Source: an uncultured Alphaproteobacteria bacterium (lineage in GTDB: Bacteria; Pseudomonadota; Alphaproteobacteria; Rs-D84). From it: a stretch of DNA of 64,000 nucleotides. How positions within the stretch are numbered: position 1 is the stretch's first letter; every line of letters begins with the position of its first letter. Position numbers and translations under genes: made by a program. The stretch is from the NCBI GenBank assembly GCA_947175875.1, contig CAMWON010000003.1, positions 1 to 64,000 of the forward strand. The letters run 5' to 3'. Under the pieces are notes generated by a model. The model was not told the origin of the DNA. It did not search any database and saw only the letters and a list, made by a program, of their open reading frames with translations. Positions 17,383 through 25,681 of this stretch are shown in pieces.

Positions 17383-19176
17383 ATGTCAAAGAAAATATAT
17401 GTGGACGCAGTCCACCCGGAGGAAACACGGGTCGTGGTGGTGGATACCGCAACGAATCGTGTGTCTGATTTTGACGTTGAAACAACGACCAAGCCCCAGA
17501 TAAAAGGGAACATTTATCTGGCTAAGGTAATCCGCGTCGAACCGTCGTTGCAGGCGGCGTTTGTGGATTACGGTTCGGGCAAGAACGGATTTTTACCTTT
17601 CTCGGAAATTCATCCGGATTATTATCAGGTAACGGCCGAGCAGAAAAAGAAACTGCTGGAACTGGCACATGCAAACATTGTCGAAGATGACGACGACCCG
17701 GACGACGAAGGGGACGAGGTTGCGGAATACGACGACCACAGCGCGGGCGAAGACAACAAAGAATTTGTTAAGCGCGCACGCGAGTTCAAGATTCAGGATG
17801 TTATAAAGCCAAAGCAGATTTTGCTGGTCCAGGGTGTAAAGGAAGAACGCGGCCAGAAAGGCGCGTCGATGACGACATACCTGTCGCTGGCGGGGCGCTT
17901 TGCGGTTTTGATGCCGAATTCGCGCAAACGCAACAGCTATGGCATTTCCAAAAAGATTTCCGACAAATCGGAACGCGCACGCCTGCGTGAAATTCTGCAT
18001 GGGCTGAAAATTCCAAAGGGCATGACGGTTGTTCTGCGCACGGCCGCATTCGGGGCCGAGGCTGCGGATATCGCTGCCGATTACGATTATCTGGTAAATC
18101 TGTGGAATGAAATCCGCAAGACGACACTGGAATCCGTTGCGCCCGTCACAATCCATACCGAGGATTCATTACTGCGCCGCGTGGTTCGCGATTTCTTGGC
18201 GGACAAGGACGACGTGCTGGTTATTCAGGGCGAAGAAGCGTTCGACGCCGCGAAACAGTATTTCCAGCAGATGTACGGTCGCGCACCGAAAAAGCAGTTG
18301 ATTAACTATAAAGATGCCGCCGTGCCGTTAATGGTAAAGGCCGGCGTTGAAAAACAGCTGGAGGGGCTGCACGGCCCGTATGTTCAGCTGGCGTCCGGCG
18401 GGTCGCTGGTAATTAATCAGACCGAGGCGATGGTGACAATCGACGTTAACTCGGCCCGTGCGATAAAGGAAAAAGATATCGAACAGACCGCCCTGAACAC
18501 GAATTTAGAGGCGGCGGAGGAAATCGCGCTGCAGCTGCGCCTGCGTGATTTGGCGGGGATTGTCGCGATTGACTTTATCGATATGGAAGAGGAAAAGAAC
18601 AACCGCAAGCTGGAATTAAAAATGCGCGAGGTTATGAAGCGCGACCGCGCACGCACCCAGGTTGCGAAAATAAACAATTTCGGTGTTTTGATGCTGTCGC
18701 GCCAAAGACTGCGCAGCAGCTTTATGGAATCATCGTATGTCGCATGCCCGCATTGTATGGGCGCGGGCGTGGTGCCAAGTATTCAAACGGCGGCAATTAT
18801 CATGTTCCGTCACTTACAGGAAAAACTGCTGGCGAAATCGGCCCAGAAAATCATTATGACGGTGCCGACGGACGTCGCGGTTTATCTGTTGAATCACAAG
18901 CGCGCGGAACTGGCCGCGATGGAGGCTAAATTCGAAACAGAAATCGTGATTGTCGGCGACGACAGTTTAATGAACATTGACCAGTATTCGATACAGCGCG
19001 TGGCACCGGAACAGAACAAGACGGACGATTTGCTGGAAGCGCACAGCCCGTCAACGGACGCGAAAAAGAAAAACGCCCAGCATGCGGATGCGAAAAAGAC
19101 AACAATGAACGCACCGCGTCGCAAACGTAAAAAGCAGCCCCAGAAAAAGACATTCTGGCAAAAGCTGGTCGGTTAA
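17383..19176 (+). CDS. rne: Ribonuclease E/G family endoribonuclease
   Basis: A 597-residue RNase E/G catalytic region: S1 domain near residues 37-150, interrupted by an acidic insert (DDDDPDDEGDEVAEYDD), then the DNase I-like domain with the VTIDVNSA and GIVAIDFIDM metal-binding motifs, and the zinc-link ACPHCMG. There is no long scaffold domain; the tail is short and Lys-rich. It could therefore be called rng; the acidic insert and lengthened S1 favour an alphaproteobacterial RNase E. ATG 17383 follows AAAGGATTATT. A terminator follows, then the second RNA module. Confidence 0.92.
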   Translation: MSKKIYVDAVHPEETRVVVVDTATNRVSDFDVETTTKPQIKGNIYLAKVIRVEPSLQAAFVDYGSGKNGFLPFSEIHPDYYQVTAEQKKKLLELAHANIVEDDDDPDDEGDEVAEYDDHSAGEDNKEFVKRAREFKIQDVIKPKQILLVQGVKEERGQKGASMTTYLSLAGRFAVLMPNSRKRNSYGISKKISDKSERARLREILHGLKIPKGMTVVLRTAAFGAEAADIAADYDYLVNLWNEIRKTTLESVAPVTIHTEDSLLRRVVRDFLADKDDVLVIQGEEAFDAAKQYFQQMYGRAPKKQLINYKDAAVPLMVKAGVEKQLEGLHGPYVQLASGGSLVINQTEAMVTIDVNSARAIKEKDIEQTALNTNLEAAEEIALQLRLRDLAGIVAIDFIDMEEEKNNRKLELKMREVMKRDRARTQVAKINNFGVLMLSRQRLRSSFMESSYVACPHCMGAGVVPSIQTAAIIMFRHLQEKLLAKSAQKIIMTVPTDVAVYLLNHKRAELAAMEAKFETEIVIVGDDSLMNIDQYSIQRVAPEQNKTDDLLEAHSPSTDAKKKNAQHADAKKTTMNAPRRKRKKQPQKKTFWQKLVG

Positions 19177-19212
19177 ACCAAATCCCCGCAATCCGCGGGG
19201 ATTTTTGGTTTG
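19175..19212 (+). terminator. Intrinsic terminator after RNase E/G
   Basis: CCCCGC/GCGGGG core with outer AAACCAAA/TTTGGTTT pairing and a T run. The -35 of the next RNA lies within its downstream arm. Confidence 0.85.
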
Positions 19213-19237
19213 ATTTATGGTTTTGTTAATGTATAAT
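19210..19237 (+). promoter_or_regulatory. Promoter of structured RNA copy C
   Basis: TTGATT (19210-19215), a 16-bp spacer and a perfect TATAAT (19232-19237). The expected start is at about 19244-19245, where P1 begins. Confidence 0.75.
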
Positions 19238-19243
19238 AACAAC

Positions 19244-19420
19244 TGTACTGAGTGTTAACAGTGCAGGGTGTAGAAGCCCTTTATTTAAGGTTGCTACTTA
19301 TTAGTGGCGTAAAAACTTCCAGTATTTGGCTGGAGGGCTCGCGAATATATTGAATAAGCGGCACTATACCTTAATATAGCTTCTAACCTCCGGCCACTTA
19401 GTTTAATGTGGTCTTTTTTT
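19244..19420 (+). ncRNA. Novel structured RNA family, copy C
   Basis: A 177-nt element. P1 GTACTG/CAGTGC. P2 AGGG/CCCT with loop TGTAGAAG, pairing with CTTCTA before S3. The pseudoknot strand TTAAGG pairs with CCTTAA in the P6 loop, a full sequence change from copies A and B with pairing kept. P3 GCTAC/GTGGC. S1 TTCCAG, S2 GGCTGGAGG, S3 CCTCCGGCC. Terminator GGCCAC/GTGGTC plus seven Ts, sharing bases with S3. The P5 loop AATATATTGAATA is identical to copies A and D. Confidence 0.85.
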
Positions 19421-19449
19421 AACACCAATCACTATAAAACTGCATGTCA

Positions 19450-19472
19450 CCCCGCTTCGGCGGGGATTTTTA
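19450..19472 (+). terminator. Hairpin in the spacer between RNA copies C and D
   Basis: The stem CCCCGC/GCGGGG is followed by ATTTTTAATT. A related spacer with a similar GC-rich hairpin (about 14880-14910) lies between copies A and B, so the whole two-RNA unit, spacer included, appears duplicated. Confidence 0.7.
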
Positions 19473-19473
19473 A

Positions 19474-19502
19474 TTGATAATAATATTATAATATATTATA
19501 CT
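19474..19502 (+). promoter_or_regulatory. Promoter of structured RNA copy D
   Basis: TTGATA (19474-19479), a 17-bp spacer and TATACT (19497-19502). The predicted start at 19509 is the first base of P1. Confidence 0.8.
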
Positions 19503-19508
19503 AAATAT

Positions 19509-19680
19509 GCACTGATGAATTATCGGTGCGGGGTGTAGAAGCCCCTATTAAGGCCCTTGAATTTGTTTAGGGGAAAATCTCCAGCCCGGGTTGGAGGTGT
19601 GATGGAATATATTGAATACATCACGCTATTCCTTAATATAGCTTCTACCCTCCAACCACCTAATCCTTAGGTGGTTTTTA
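19509..19680 (+). ncRNA. Novel structured RNA family, copy D
   Basis: A 172-nt element. P1 GCACTGAT/ATCGGTGC. P2 GGGG/CCCC with loop TGTAGAAG pairing with CTTCTA. ATTAAGG pairs with CCTTAAT in the P6 loop. P3 CCCTTGAA/TTTAGGGG. S1 CTCCAG, S2 GGTTGGAGG and S3 CCTCCAACC; the S2/S3 pair is a perfect 9-bp helix with different bases from copies A-C. P5 GTGATG/CATCAC. Terminator CCACCTAA/TTAGGTGG plus Ts, its base shared with S3. A GGAGG-ATG short frame (17 codons) exists inside but is not conserved. Confidence 0.87.
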
Positions 19681-19704
19681 ATTATAAAGCCGGAGGTTTA
19701 AATA

Positions 19705-19845
19705 ATGTCACAAAATCAGCCAGAAAATGCAATAATAGATTTGGCCGAGTTTTTCGCAAAAAATCCCGATTATAAAACACCACTGCACTATCTGCGAATA
19801 TTATCTTATATATTGTACAAAGAATTGGATAAATTAACTGAATAA
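19705..19845 (+). CDS. Small protein of the tandem-RNA module, copy 2
   Basis: A 46-residue protein with a clear GGAGG 8 nt before ATG 19705. It is a paralogue of the 58-residue protein at 15132 and likewise follows two structured RNAs, with only 24 nt between the terminator of copy D and its start. It has an acidic N-terminal half (ENAIIDLAEFFAKNPDY), an aromatic/Leu-rich helix (LHYLRILSYILYKELDKL) and no signal peptide. Transcription presumably reads through from copy D or starts nearby. Function unknown. Confidence 0.75.
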   Translation: MSQNQPENAIIDLAEFFAKNPDYKTPLHYLRILSYILYKELDKLTE

Positions 19846-19856
19846 AATTCTCTTAT

Positions 19857-19944
19857 TTACTGGACCGCCGTGCTTCGCTCGCGGTGACAATCGTTCTAGG
19901 CTCACTGTCATTGCGAGGGGCATCGCCCCGCGGCAATCCAGTTA
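19857..19944 (+). repeat. Palindromic dispersed repeat, copy 2
   Basis: An 88-bp element in inverted orientation to 14565-14650, with almost the same sequence apart from a changed internal hairpin. It lies just after the second module, so the two copies bracket both RNA modules, rph, the flippase-like gene and RNase E/G. Confidence 0.85.
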
Positions 19945-19945
19945 A

Positions 19946-19978
19946 ATAAAAATCACGCCACAAAGGGCGTGCTTTTTA
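19946..19978. terminator. Bidirectional terminator after the tRNA pair
   Basis: The stem CACGCC/GGCGTG has an A run on its left and a T run on its right, so it can stop the minus-strand tRNA transcript as well as plus-strand transcription. Confidence 0.75.
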
Positions 19979-19982
19979 TTAA

Positions 19983-20060
19983 TGGGGCGGATGACCGGAT
20001 TCGAACCGGCGACATCCAGTACCACAAACTGGCGCTCTAACCAACTGAGCTACATCCGCC
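19983..20060 (-). tRNA. tRNA-His (GTG)
   Basis: Cloverleaf on the minus strand with anticodon loop TTGTGGT (anticodon GTG). The acceptor GCGGATG/CATCCGC carries the extra G at -1 opposite C73 that identifies tRNA-His. CCA is encoded. Confidence 0.97.
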
Positions 20061-20096
20061 ATACTCCGAACAGGACACGAATCCTATTCAAAATAG

Positions 20097-20172
20097 TGGT
20101 GGAGCTGATCGGACTCGAACCGACGACCCCTTGCATGCCATGCAAGTGCTCTACCAACTGAGCTACAACCCC
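20097..20172 (-). tRNA. tRNA-Ala (GGC)
   Basis: Minus-strand cloverleaf with acceptor GGGGTTG/CAGCTCC, anticodon stem CTTGC/GCAAG and loop ATGGCAT (anticodon GGC). CCA is encoded. It lies 36 bp upstream of tRNA-His, probably in one transcript. Confidence 0.96.
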
Positions 20173-20253
20173 ATGCGAACGCTTATTCTATATTTCTTCT
20201 TGCCAAATGTCAAATCAATTTGCTACGATTTTTAAACATAAGGAGATTTTATC

Positions 20254-20814
20254 ATGGATTATACCGCTCTAAAGGCCGAAGTTGAACAGAAAACAGCACA
20301 AACAATCGAAGTTTTAAAGAATGAATTCGCAGGATTACGCACAGGTCGCGCGTCCGTGCACCTGTTGGACGGCGTTCGCGCAATGGTGTACGGCGCGGAA
20401 ATGCCCCTGAACCAGGTTGCAACCGTATCTGCACCGGATAATCAGACATTGTCTGTAACCGTATGGGATGCGACAAACGCTCCGGCGGTTGAAAAAGCTA
20501 TCCGTGACAGTGGTCTGGGCTTAAATCCCATGACCGCCGGCGGGGTAATTCGTCTGAACCTGCCGCCGCTTACCGAAGAGCGCCGTAAAGAACTGGTAAA
20601 GGTTTCCGGAAAATATGCCGAAGAGGCTAAGATTTCCATGCGCAACATTCGCCAGGATGCCATGGGCAAAATAAAGCGTGCGGTCACAGACAAGGAAATT
20701 TCCGAAGACGACCAGCGTAAATATGAAGATGACCTGCAAAAGGTATTTGAACGTCGTGCCGGGGAAGTAGATACTCTGGCCAAACAGAAAGAAGCCGATA
20801 TTTTATCCGTATAA
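20254..20814 (+). CDS. frr: Ribosome recycling factor
   Basis: A 186-residue RRF, which with EF-G splits post-termination ribosomes. It shows FAGLRTGRASVHLLDGV near residue 25-40, the domain II segment and the long C-terminal helix with RKELVK...AKISMRNIRQDA. Length is exactly typical. ATG 20254 follows AAGGAGATTTT. It is first in frr-uppS-cdsA-rseP-bamA. Confidence 0.98.
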   Translation: MDYTALKAEVEQKTAQTIEVLKNEFAGLRTGRASVHLLDGVRAMVYGAEMPLNQVATVSAPDNQTLSVTVWDATNAPAVEKAIRDSGLGLNPMTAGGVIRLNLPPLTEERRKELVKVSGKYAEEAKISMRNIRQDAMGKIKRAVTDKEISEDDQRKYEDDLQKVFERRAGEVDTLAKQKEADILSV

Positions 20815-20837
20815 CCGATTACATATTGGATTTGCAT

Positions 20838-21602
20838 ATGTTCAAACTGTTCAAAAAAAAGCAAACTTTGCCCGTCATTCCGGCGCGTGTCCCGTCCCAT
20901 ATTGCGTTTATATGCGATGGTAATCGCCGCTGGGCGGAAAAACGCGGATTGCCACCATTGATGGGCCATCGCGCGGGGATTTCAAATTTTGAAAATCTGG
21001 TCGACTGGTATATTGCGCGCGGCGTATCAACAATCACATTCTTCATCTTTTCGACCGAGAATTGGAACCGTTCGGATGAAGAGGTTAATTTCCTTATGGG
21101 CCTGTTTTATGAGGAATTGAAAAAGAACATGAAACATGCGCTGGAAAAGAACCTGCGCTATCGCATTGTTGGCAGTCGTGCGCGCCTGCCGAAAAAATTG
21201 GCGGATTTGTGCGATAAACTGGAGGAAACGTCCGCGGAAAACACGGGCGGCACGGTTGTGTTCGCATTGAACTATGGCGGCCAGGCGGAAATTATCGACG
21301 CCGTGAATGCGGCGATTGCAGGCGGCCGGCCGGTTGACCGCGACACGTTTGAAACATATCTGGATACGGGCGATTTGCTGCCAATTGATTTGATGGTCCG
21401 CACCAGTAACGAGTTTAGAATTTCAAACTTTTTACTGTGGAAATTGGCGTATGCTGAATTACTGTTCATGCCCCAGCATTGGCCGGATTTGGTCCGCAGT
21501 GAAAAATTGTGGCAGACGGTTCTGGACGAATACGCACATCGCGACCGTCGATTCGGCGGCGGCAAAAAGGCAAATTACGCCGGCAAGAAAAAGGTAAAAT
21601 AA
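20838..21602 (+). CDS. uppS: Undecaprenyl diphosphate synthase
   Basis: A 254-residue cis-prenyltransferase making the C55 carrier lipid for peptidoglycan and surface glycans. It shows FICDGNRRWAEKRG with the catalytic Asp, GHRAG, FSTENWNR, and the late RTSNEFRISNFLLWKLAYAE motif. ATG 20838 is chosen; an upstream in-frame TTG (20826) lacks support. It overlaps no neighbour and is followed 1 bp later by cdsA. Confidence 0.97.
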   Translation: MFKLFKKKQTLPVIPARVPSHIAFICDGNRRWAEKRGLPPLMGHRAGISNFENLVDWYIARGVSTITFFIFSTENWNRSDEEVNFLMGLFYEELKKNMKHALEKNLRYRIVGSRARLPKKLADLCDKLEETSAENTGGTVVFALNYGGQAEIIDAVNAAIAGGRPVDRDTFETYLDTGDLLPIDLMVRTSNEFRISNFLLWKLAYAELLFMPQHWPDLVRSEKLWQTVLDEYAHRDRRFGGGKKANYAGKKKVK

Positions 21603-21603
21603 C

Positions 21604-22251
21604 ATGTCCAACACAACACAAAGAATTATTGTCGGGGGCGCTTTGGCACTGATTGCGGGCCTGGCCGCGGCGGGGGAATACTTTGGCCTGCCTGCGGTGC
21701 GCTGGCTGGGGGTGGCGGTTGTCGTCATGATGATGATTGAACTGGCGGCCATGATGTCGCGCAACCGCGCGGCGCTGCGCCAAAACCGCAACTGGATTGT
21801 CTGCGGCGCGTTTATGGCGTGGCTGCTGGTTATGCTGATGGCGATTTATTCCGTCGGCACGCGTCCGTGGATTATACTGCTTCTGTTGCTGATTATTGCG
21901 GCGGCGGATATTGGCGCATGGTTCTTTGGCCGTCTGCTGGGCGGGGATAAAATGTGGGAAAGACTGTCCGCCGGCAAAACATGGTCGGGCCAGATTTGCG
22001 GAATTGCATGCGGCACGGCGGCGGCGATTATGTACGGGTTGCTGGGGACGGATACTTTTATGCCGCAACTGATGTGGATTGGCATCAGCGTGGCGTTGTT
22101 GTCCCAATACGGCGATTTGACCGCCAGCTGGATAAAGCGCCGCATGGGGGTAAAGGATTTCGGCAACATTCTTCCCGGCCACGGCGGTCTGCTGGACCGG
22201 TTTGACGGCTGGATTTATGTTCTGCCGATAATTTGGCTGGTTATGTTATAA
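21604..22251 (+). CDS. cdsA: Phosphatidate cytidylyltransferase
   Basis: A 215-residue membrane protein with six or so hydrophobic segments and the CdsA signature in its last third (SWIKRRMGVKDFGNILPGHGGLLDRFDG). It makes CDP-diacylglycerol for phospholipid synthesis. It is shorter than the E. coli enzyme (~285), having lost N-terminal membrane spans, as in several reduced alphaproteobacteria. Between uppS and rseP, its usual position. Confidence 0.95.
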   Translation: MSNTTQRIIVGGALALIAGLAAAGEYFGLPAVRWLGVAVVVMMMIELAAMMSRNRAALRQNRNWIVCGAFMAWLLVMLMAIYSVGTRPWIILLLLLIIAAADIGAWFFGRLLGGDKMWERLSAGKTWSGQICGIACGTAAAIMYGLLGTDTFMPQLMWIGISVALLSQYGDLTASWIKRRMGVKDFGNILPGHGGLLDRFDGWIYVLPIIWLVML

Positions 22252-22283
22252 GTTTTTTCAGGTAAGGGAAGGGATAGTCAATT

Positions 22284-23342
22284 ATGCATACTTTATTAAC
22301 CATTGTCGCATTGTTAATCGTTTTGGGCGTCGTGGTTTTTGTGCACGAGCTGGGGCATTTCCTGGCGGCGCGCTGGGCCGGTGTTCGCGTTGATACGTTT
22401 TCAATCGGATTTGGCCCCGCGATTGTAAAGTGGCATGACCGCCGCGGCACAACATGGAAACTGGCCTGTCTGCCGCTGGGCGGATATGTCTCCATTTACG
22501 GCCAAGAGGATATGTTCGACCGTAAAAAGTATGAAGAACTGCCCGCGGCCAAGAAAAAGGGCCATTATCTGTCCGCGCCAGCATGGAAACAGTTCATCAT
22601 CATTGCGGCCGGCGTTACAATGAACTTTATTCTGGCATGGTTTATATATTCGTTCCTGTTTATGTTTCAGCCGAAAACGGTCCAGTTGCCGGTCGTCGGC
22701 CAGGTTATTCAGGAATCGGTCGCATTTAATGCCGGCGTAAAACCGGGCGACGTTGTCATTCGCATTGATGAAGAGAAAATTACCAACTGGGGCGAACTGA
22801 TTATCGCCAAGGAAATCGCCTCAAACCGTGATGCGAACGTGTTGCTGGTTCGCGGCGACAAACTGGTTCAGGTAAAATTGGCGCCGGCCGAACGCTGGGG
22901 CCTTATCGCCGACGGCAGCAAGACCGAGTTCCGCAAGAAAGGCTTTTTCGGCGCCATTTATTCCGGCGCGCGCGAAACATATCACCAGTCGAAAACATTA
23001 CTGGTCGTATTAAAACAGATTGTAACGGGCGAACGTTCGTCAAAGCAGCTGGGCTCGTTCATCACAATCGCAGAGGTTTCCGGCCAGGCCATGGCGATGG
23101 GATTCTTTGCATTGCTGTCGATAATCGCGCTGCTGTCGGTAAACCTGGGGGTAATCAATTTGTTGCCGTTGCCGGTGCTTGATGGCGGATATCTGCTGAT
23201 ATTGATAATAGAGGCCGTTACGCGCCGCAAGCTGGGCGGTCGCGGCATGGAGATTGCAATTATTGCAGGATGGATATTGATATTCGGACTGTTTGTGCTT
23301 ACTATGTGGAACGACCTGGCGCGGGTCTTTGGATTGAATTGA
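22284..23342 (+). CDS. rseP: Site-2 protease RseP
   Basis: A 352-residue intramembrane zinc protease: HELGHF in the first membrane segment (near residue 22), one periplasmic PDZ domain (about residues 140-215, NAGVKPGDVVIRIDEEKI) and the third-helix motif NLLPLPVLDGG. E. coli RseP has two PDZ domains; one is usual here. It cleaves anti-sigma factors and signal peptides. dxr, often between cdsA and rseP, is absent. bamA follows after 1 bp. Confidence 0.96.
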   Translation: MHTLLTIVALLIVLGVVVFVHELGHFLAARWAGVRVDTFSIGFGPAIVKWHDRRGTTWKLACLPLGGYVSIYGQEDMFDRKKYEELPAAKKKGHYLSAPAWKQFIIIAAGVTMNFILAWFIYSFLFMFQPKTVQLPVVGQVIQESVAFNAGVKPGDVVIRIDEEKITNWGELIIAKEIASNRDANVLLVRGDKLVQVKLAPAERWGLIADGSKTEFRKKGFFGAIYSGARETYHQSKTLLVVLKQIVTGERSSKQLGSFITIAEVSGQAMAMGFFALLSIIALLSVNLGVINLLPLPVLDGGYLLILIIEAVTRRKLGGRGMEIAIIAGWILIFGLFVLTMWNDLARVFGLN

Positions 23343-23343
23343 T

Positions 23344-25629
23344 ATGAATAATACGAAAAAAATATTGTTTGCAACTGTTGCGGCGGCGGCCGCCATGCCG
23401 GCGGCGGCGGGCGTGTCGCGTATCGACGTCACCGGGAACCAGCGTATGGATGCCGAATCTATCCGCATTCTGGCCGATGTTAAGGTTGGTGAAAACATCT
23501 CGTCCCAGCGTACAAACCAAATCGCAAAAAAGTTGCAGGAAAGCGGATACTTTTCCAAAATCAATGTTCGCATGTCGGGCGACGTGCTGAAAATTGACAT
23601 TACCGAGGCTCCGATTGTCAATCAGGTCACGGTTGAGGGGAATGATGAAATCTCGGTCGATGACCTGAAGAAAGAGGTAAAAACGCGCGAGCGCACATCG
23701 TATGACGAATCCGTAATCGGCGGCGACGTTCAGCGTATGCTGACCCTGTACCAGCGCAAGGGATATTTCGGAACCAAAATCAATCCGAAAAAGATTGCGT
23801 TGGACGACAACCGTGTGAACATTGTCTATGAAATAACAGAAGGGCACCCGACATATATCCGCGATATAAAGTTTGAAGGGAACAAGAAATTCCGTTCCAA
23901 AGACCTGCGCGGGGCGATTTTGTCGCGTGAACACGCCTGGTGGCGCGTCATGACCCAGTTTGACGTGTTCGACGAAGACCGCATCCTGTACGACCAGCAG
24001 ATGCTGCGCCAGTTTTATCTGCGCAACGGCTATGTCGATTTTCAGGTGAAAAGCGCCAACGGCGTGTTTACGCCCGACCGCGAATATTATTCGGTTACGT
24101 TTGTCGTGGACGAAGGGCCGCAGTATAAAATCGGCGACGTCACGATTGACAACCCGTTCCCGGACGTTCCGGACAAGGTTTTGCGCGACGCGCTGAAAAT
24201 ATCCAAAAAGCAGGTTTATAACATAGACAAGGTCGAAGAGACCATAACGGCCCTGCGTGGTGCGATTGCGGAATACGGATATGCGTTTATCACGGTTGAA
24301 CCTGTCCCGGTAAAGCATGACGACACACGCACGATTGATATGGAATTCAAGATAGAGAAAACGAACAGAATCTATCTGAACTCGATAAACATTTTGGGAA
24401 ATGTCCGCACATTCGACAGCGTGATAGAGCAGTCTTTGCCGATGCGCGCGGGCGACCCGTTCTCGCTTCAGGATATTGAAACCGGCCGCCAGAATTTGAT
24501 GCGCACCCGTTATTTCAAAGATGTTCAGATGGTGCCAAGCCGCATTGCGGACGCGAACATGATGAATCTGGACGTTCGCGTCGAAGAGCAGCCCACCGGC
24601 GAACTGTCCGGCGGTTTTGGCTGGTCCAACATAAACGGTTTTATGATTGACGCCGGCATCACCGAAAGCAATTTCATGGGCCGCGGCCAGGTGGTTCAAT
24701 TACGCGGCTCAATCGCTGAATATCAAAAGCAGGCGTTGTTCAGCTTTACCGAACCGTACTTGTTCGGCCGCGCGCTGTCCGCCGGTTTTGACGTGTCCTA
24801 TACCATGTATAATTATTCGTCGCTGGGCTCGCTCGGCTATGACCGTGACTCGTTCGCCGTAACGGGGCGCATGGGATGGCGCTTAACCGACCACTGGTTC
24901 CAGACGTTGCGTCTGTCGGCATCGTTCGACCAGAACTATGATATTCAGTTGTCGGGCTGGCATGATGCGAACCTGTACACGCTGGGTACGAATTTCCGTT
25001 ATCATAATCTGGACACCAATTTCCAGCAAAACACCCATACCGGTGTTGTCGGAAATATCGGCATTGCGTACACGGGTTTTGGCGGAACCGAAACGTTCAT
25101 GCGATACAGTGCGGACGTTACCGGAATGGTTAAATTCTTTTCCGACCGGTGGCAGTTGAAATCCAGCCTGGATTTCGGTTTGATTCAGCCGCTTGACGGC
25201 GATTATGTATCGCGTGTTTACCGCTATTTCTTGGGTGGCGAGACTTTGCGCGGCTTTGACGTCGCCGGTGTCGGCAGCCGAAATTGGGCATACTCCACAT
25301 ATTCGCTTGGCGGTATGTGGAAGGTCAACGGCTCGACCCAGTTGAATTTCCCAATCTTTATCCCGGACGAATACCAGATAAAGGGATTTGTATTTATGGA
25401 TTACGGTATTTTGGGTAAACCGCCCAAGGCCGAGGATTACTATCCCCAGAACATGCACAGTCCAGAATATGCAAACCATATTGACGATGACATCCGTACG
25501 TCTTATGGTGTTGGTATTTACTGGAATACGCCCATGGGCCCGATGAACTTCAGCTGGGGCTGGCCGTTGAAGTTGAACAAGTACGACCGTGAACAGCGAT
25601 TCCTGTTGTCCTTTGAGACCCAGTTCTAA
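23344..25629 (+). CDS. bamA: Outer membrane protein assembly factor BamA
   Basis: A 761-residue BamA: signal peptide (residues 1-21), five POTRA domains (about 22-410) and a 16-strand barrel ending in the C-terminal Phe signal (LLSFETQF). The conserved barrel segment RGFDVAGVGSRN fits the VRGF loop. It inserts beta-barrel proteins into the outer membrane, showing a diderm cell. Last gene of the operon; a terminator follows. Confidence 0.98.
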   Translation: MNNTKKILFATVAAAAAMPAAAGVSRIDVTGNQRMDAESIRILADVKVGENISSQRTNQIAKKLQESGYFSKINVRMSGDVLKIDITEAPIVNQVTVEGNDEISVDDLKKEVKTRERTSYDESVIGGDVQRMLTLYQRKGYFGTKINPKKIALDDNRVNIVYEITEGHPTYIRDIKFEGNKKFRSKDLRGAILSREHAWWRVMTQFDVFDEDRILYDQQMLRQFYLRNGYVDFQVKSANGVFTPDREYYSVTFVVDEGPQYKIGDVTIDNPFPDVPDKVLRDALKISKKQVYNIDKVEETITALRGAIAEYGYAFITVEPVPVKHDDTRTIDMEFKIEKTNRIYLNSINILGNVRTFDSVIEQSLPMRAGDPFSLQDIETGRQNLMRTRYFKDVQMVPSRIADANMMNLDVRVEEQPTGELSGGFGWSNINGFMIDAGITESNFMGRGQVVQLRGSIAEYQKQALFSFTEPYLFGRALSAGFDVSYTMYNYSSLGSLGYDRDSFAVTGRMGWRLTDHWFQTLRLSASFDQNYDIQLSGWHDANLYTLGTNFRYHNLDTNFQQNTHTGVVGNIGIAYTGFGGTETFMRYSADVTGMVKFFSDRWQLKSSLDFGLIQPLDGDYVSRVYRYFLGGETLRGFDVAGVGSRNWAYSTYSLGGMWKVNGSTQLNFPIFIPDEYQIKGFVFMDYGILGKPPKAEDYYPQNMHSPEYANHIDDDIRTSYGVGIYWNTPMGPMNFSWGWPLKLNKYDREQRFLLSFETQF

Positions 25630-25645
25630 TTCGGGATACACAAAT

Positions 25646-25679
25646 AAAAAACAGGGGCCAAACGGTCCCTGTTTTTTTG
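25646..25679. terminator. Bidirectional terminator between bamA and hydrolase
   Basis: The stem ACAGGG...CCCTGT has an A run before it and seven Ts after it, serving both convergent genes. Confidence 0.88.
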
Positions 25680-25681
25680 TT

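Noticed and set aside
17241-17468. Possible small gene overlapping the start of RNase E/G
   Set aside because: No ribosome site, and most of it lies over the RNase E/G coding region in another frame.
19580-19670. Leader-peptide ORF inside RNA copy D (GGAGG then ATG, 17 codons)
   Set aside because: The frame is not kept in copies A, B, C, E or F: B gives five codons and C lacks the start. The GGAGG is better explained as strand S2 of the switch helix.
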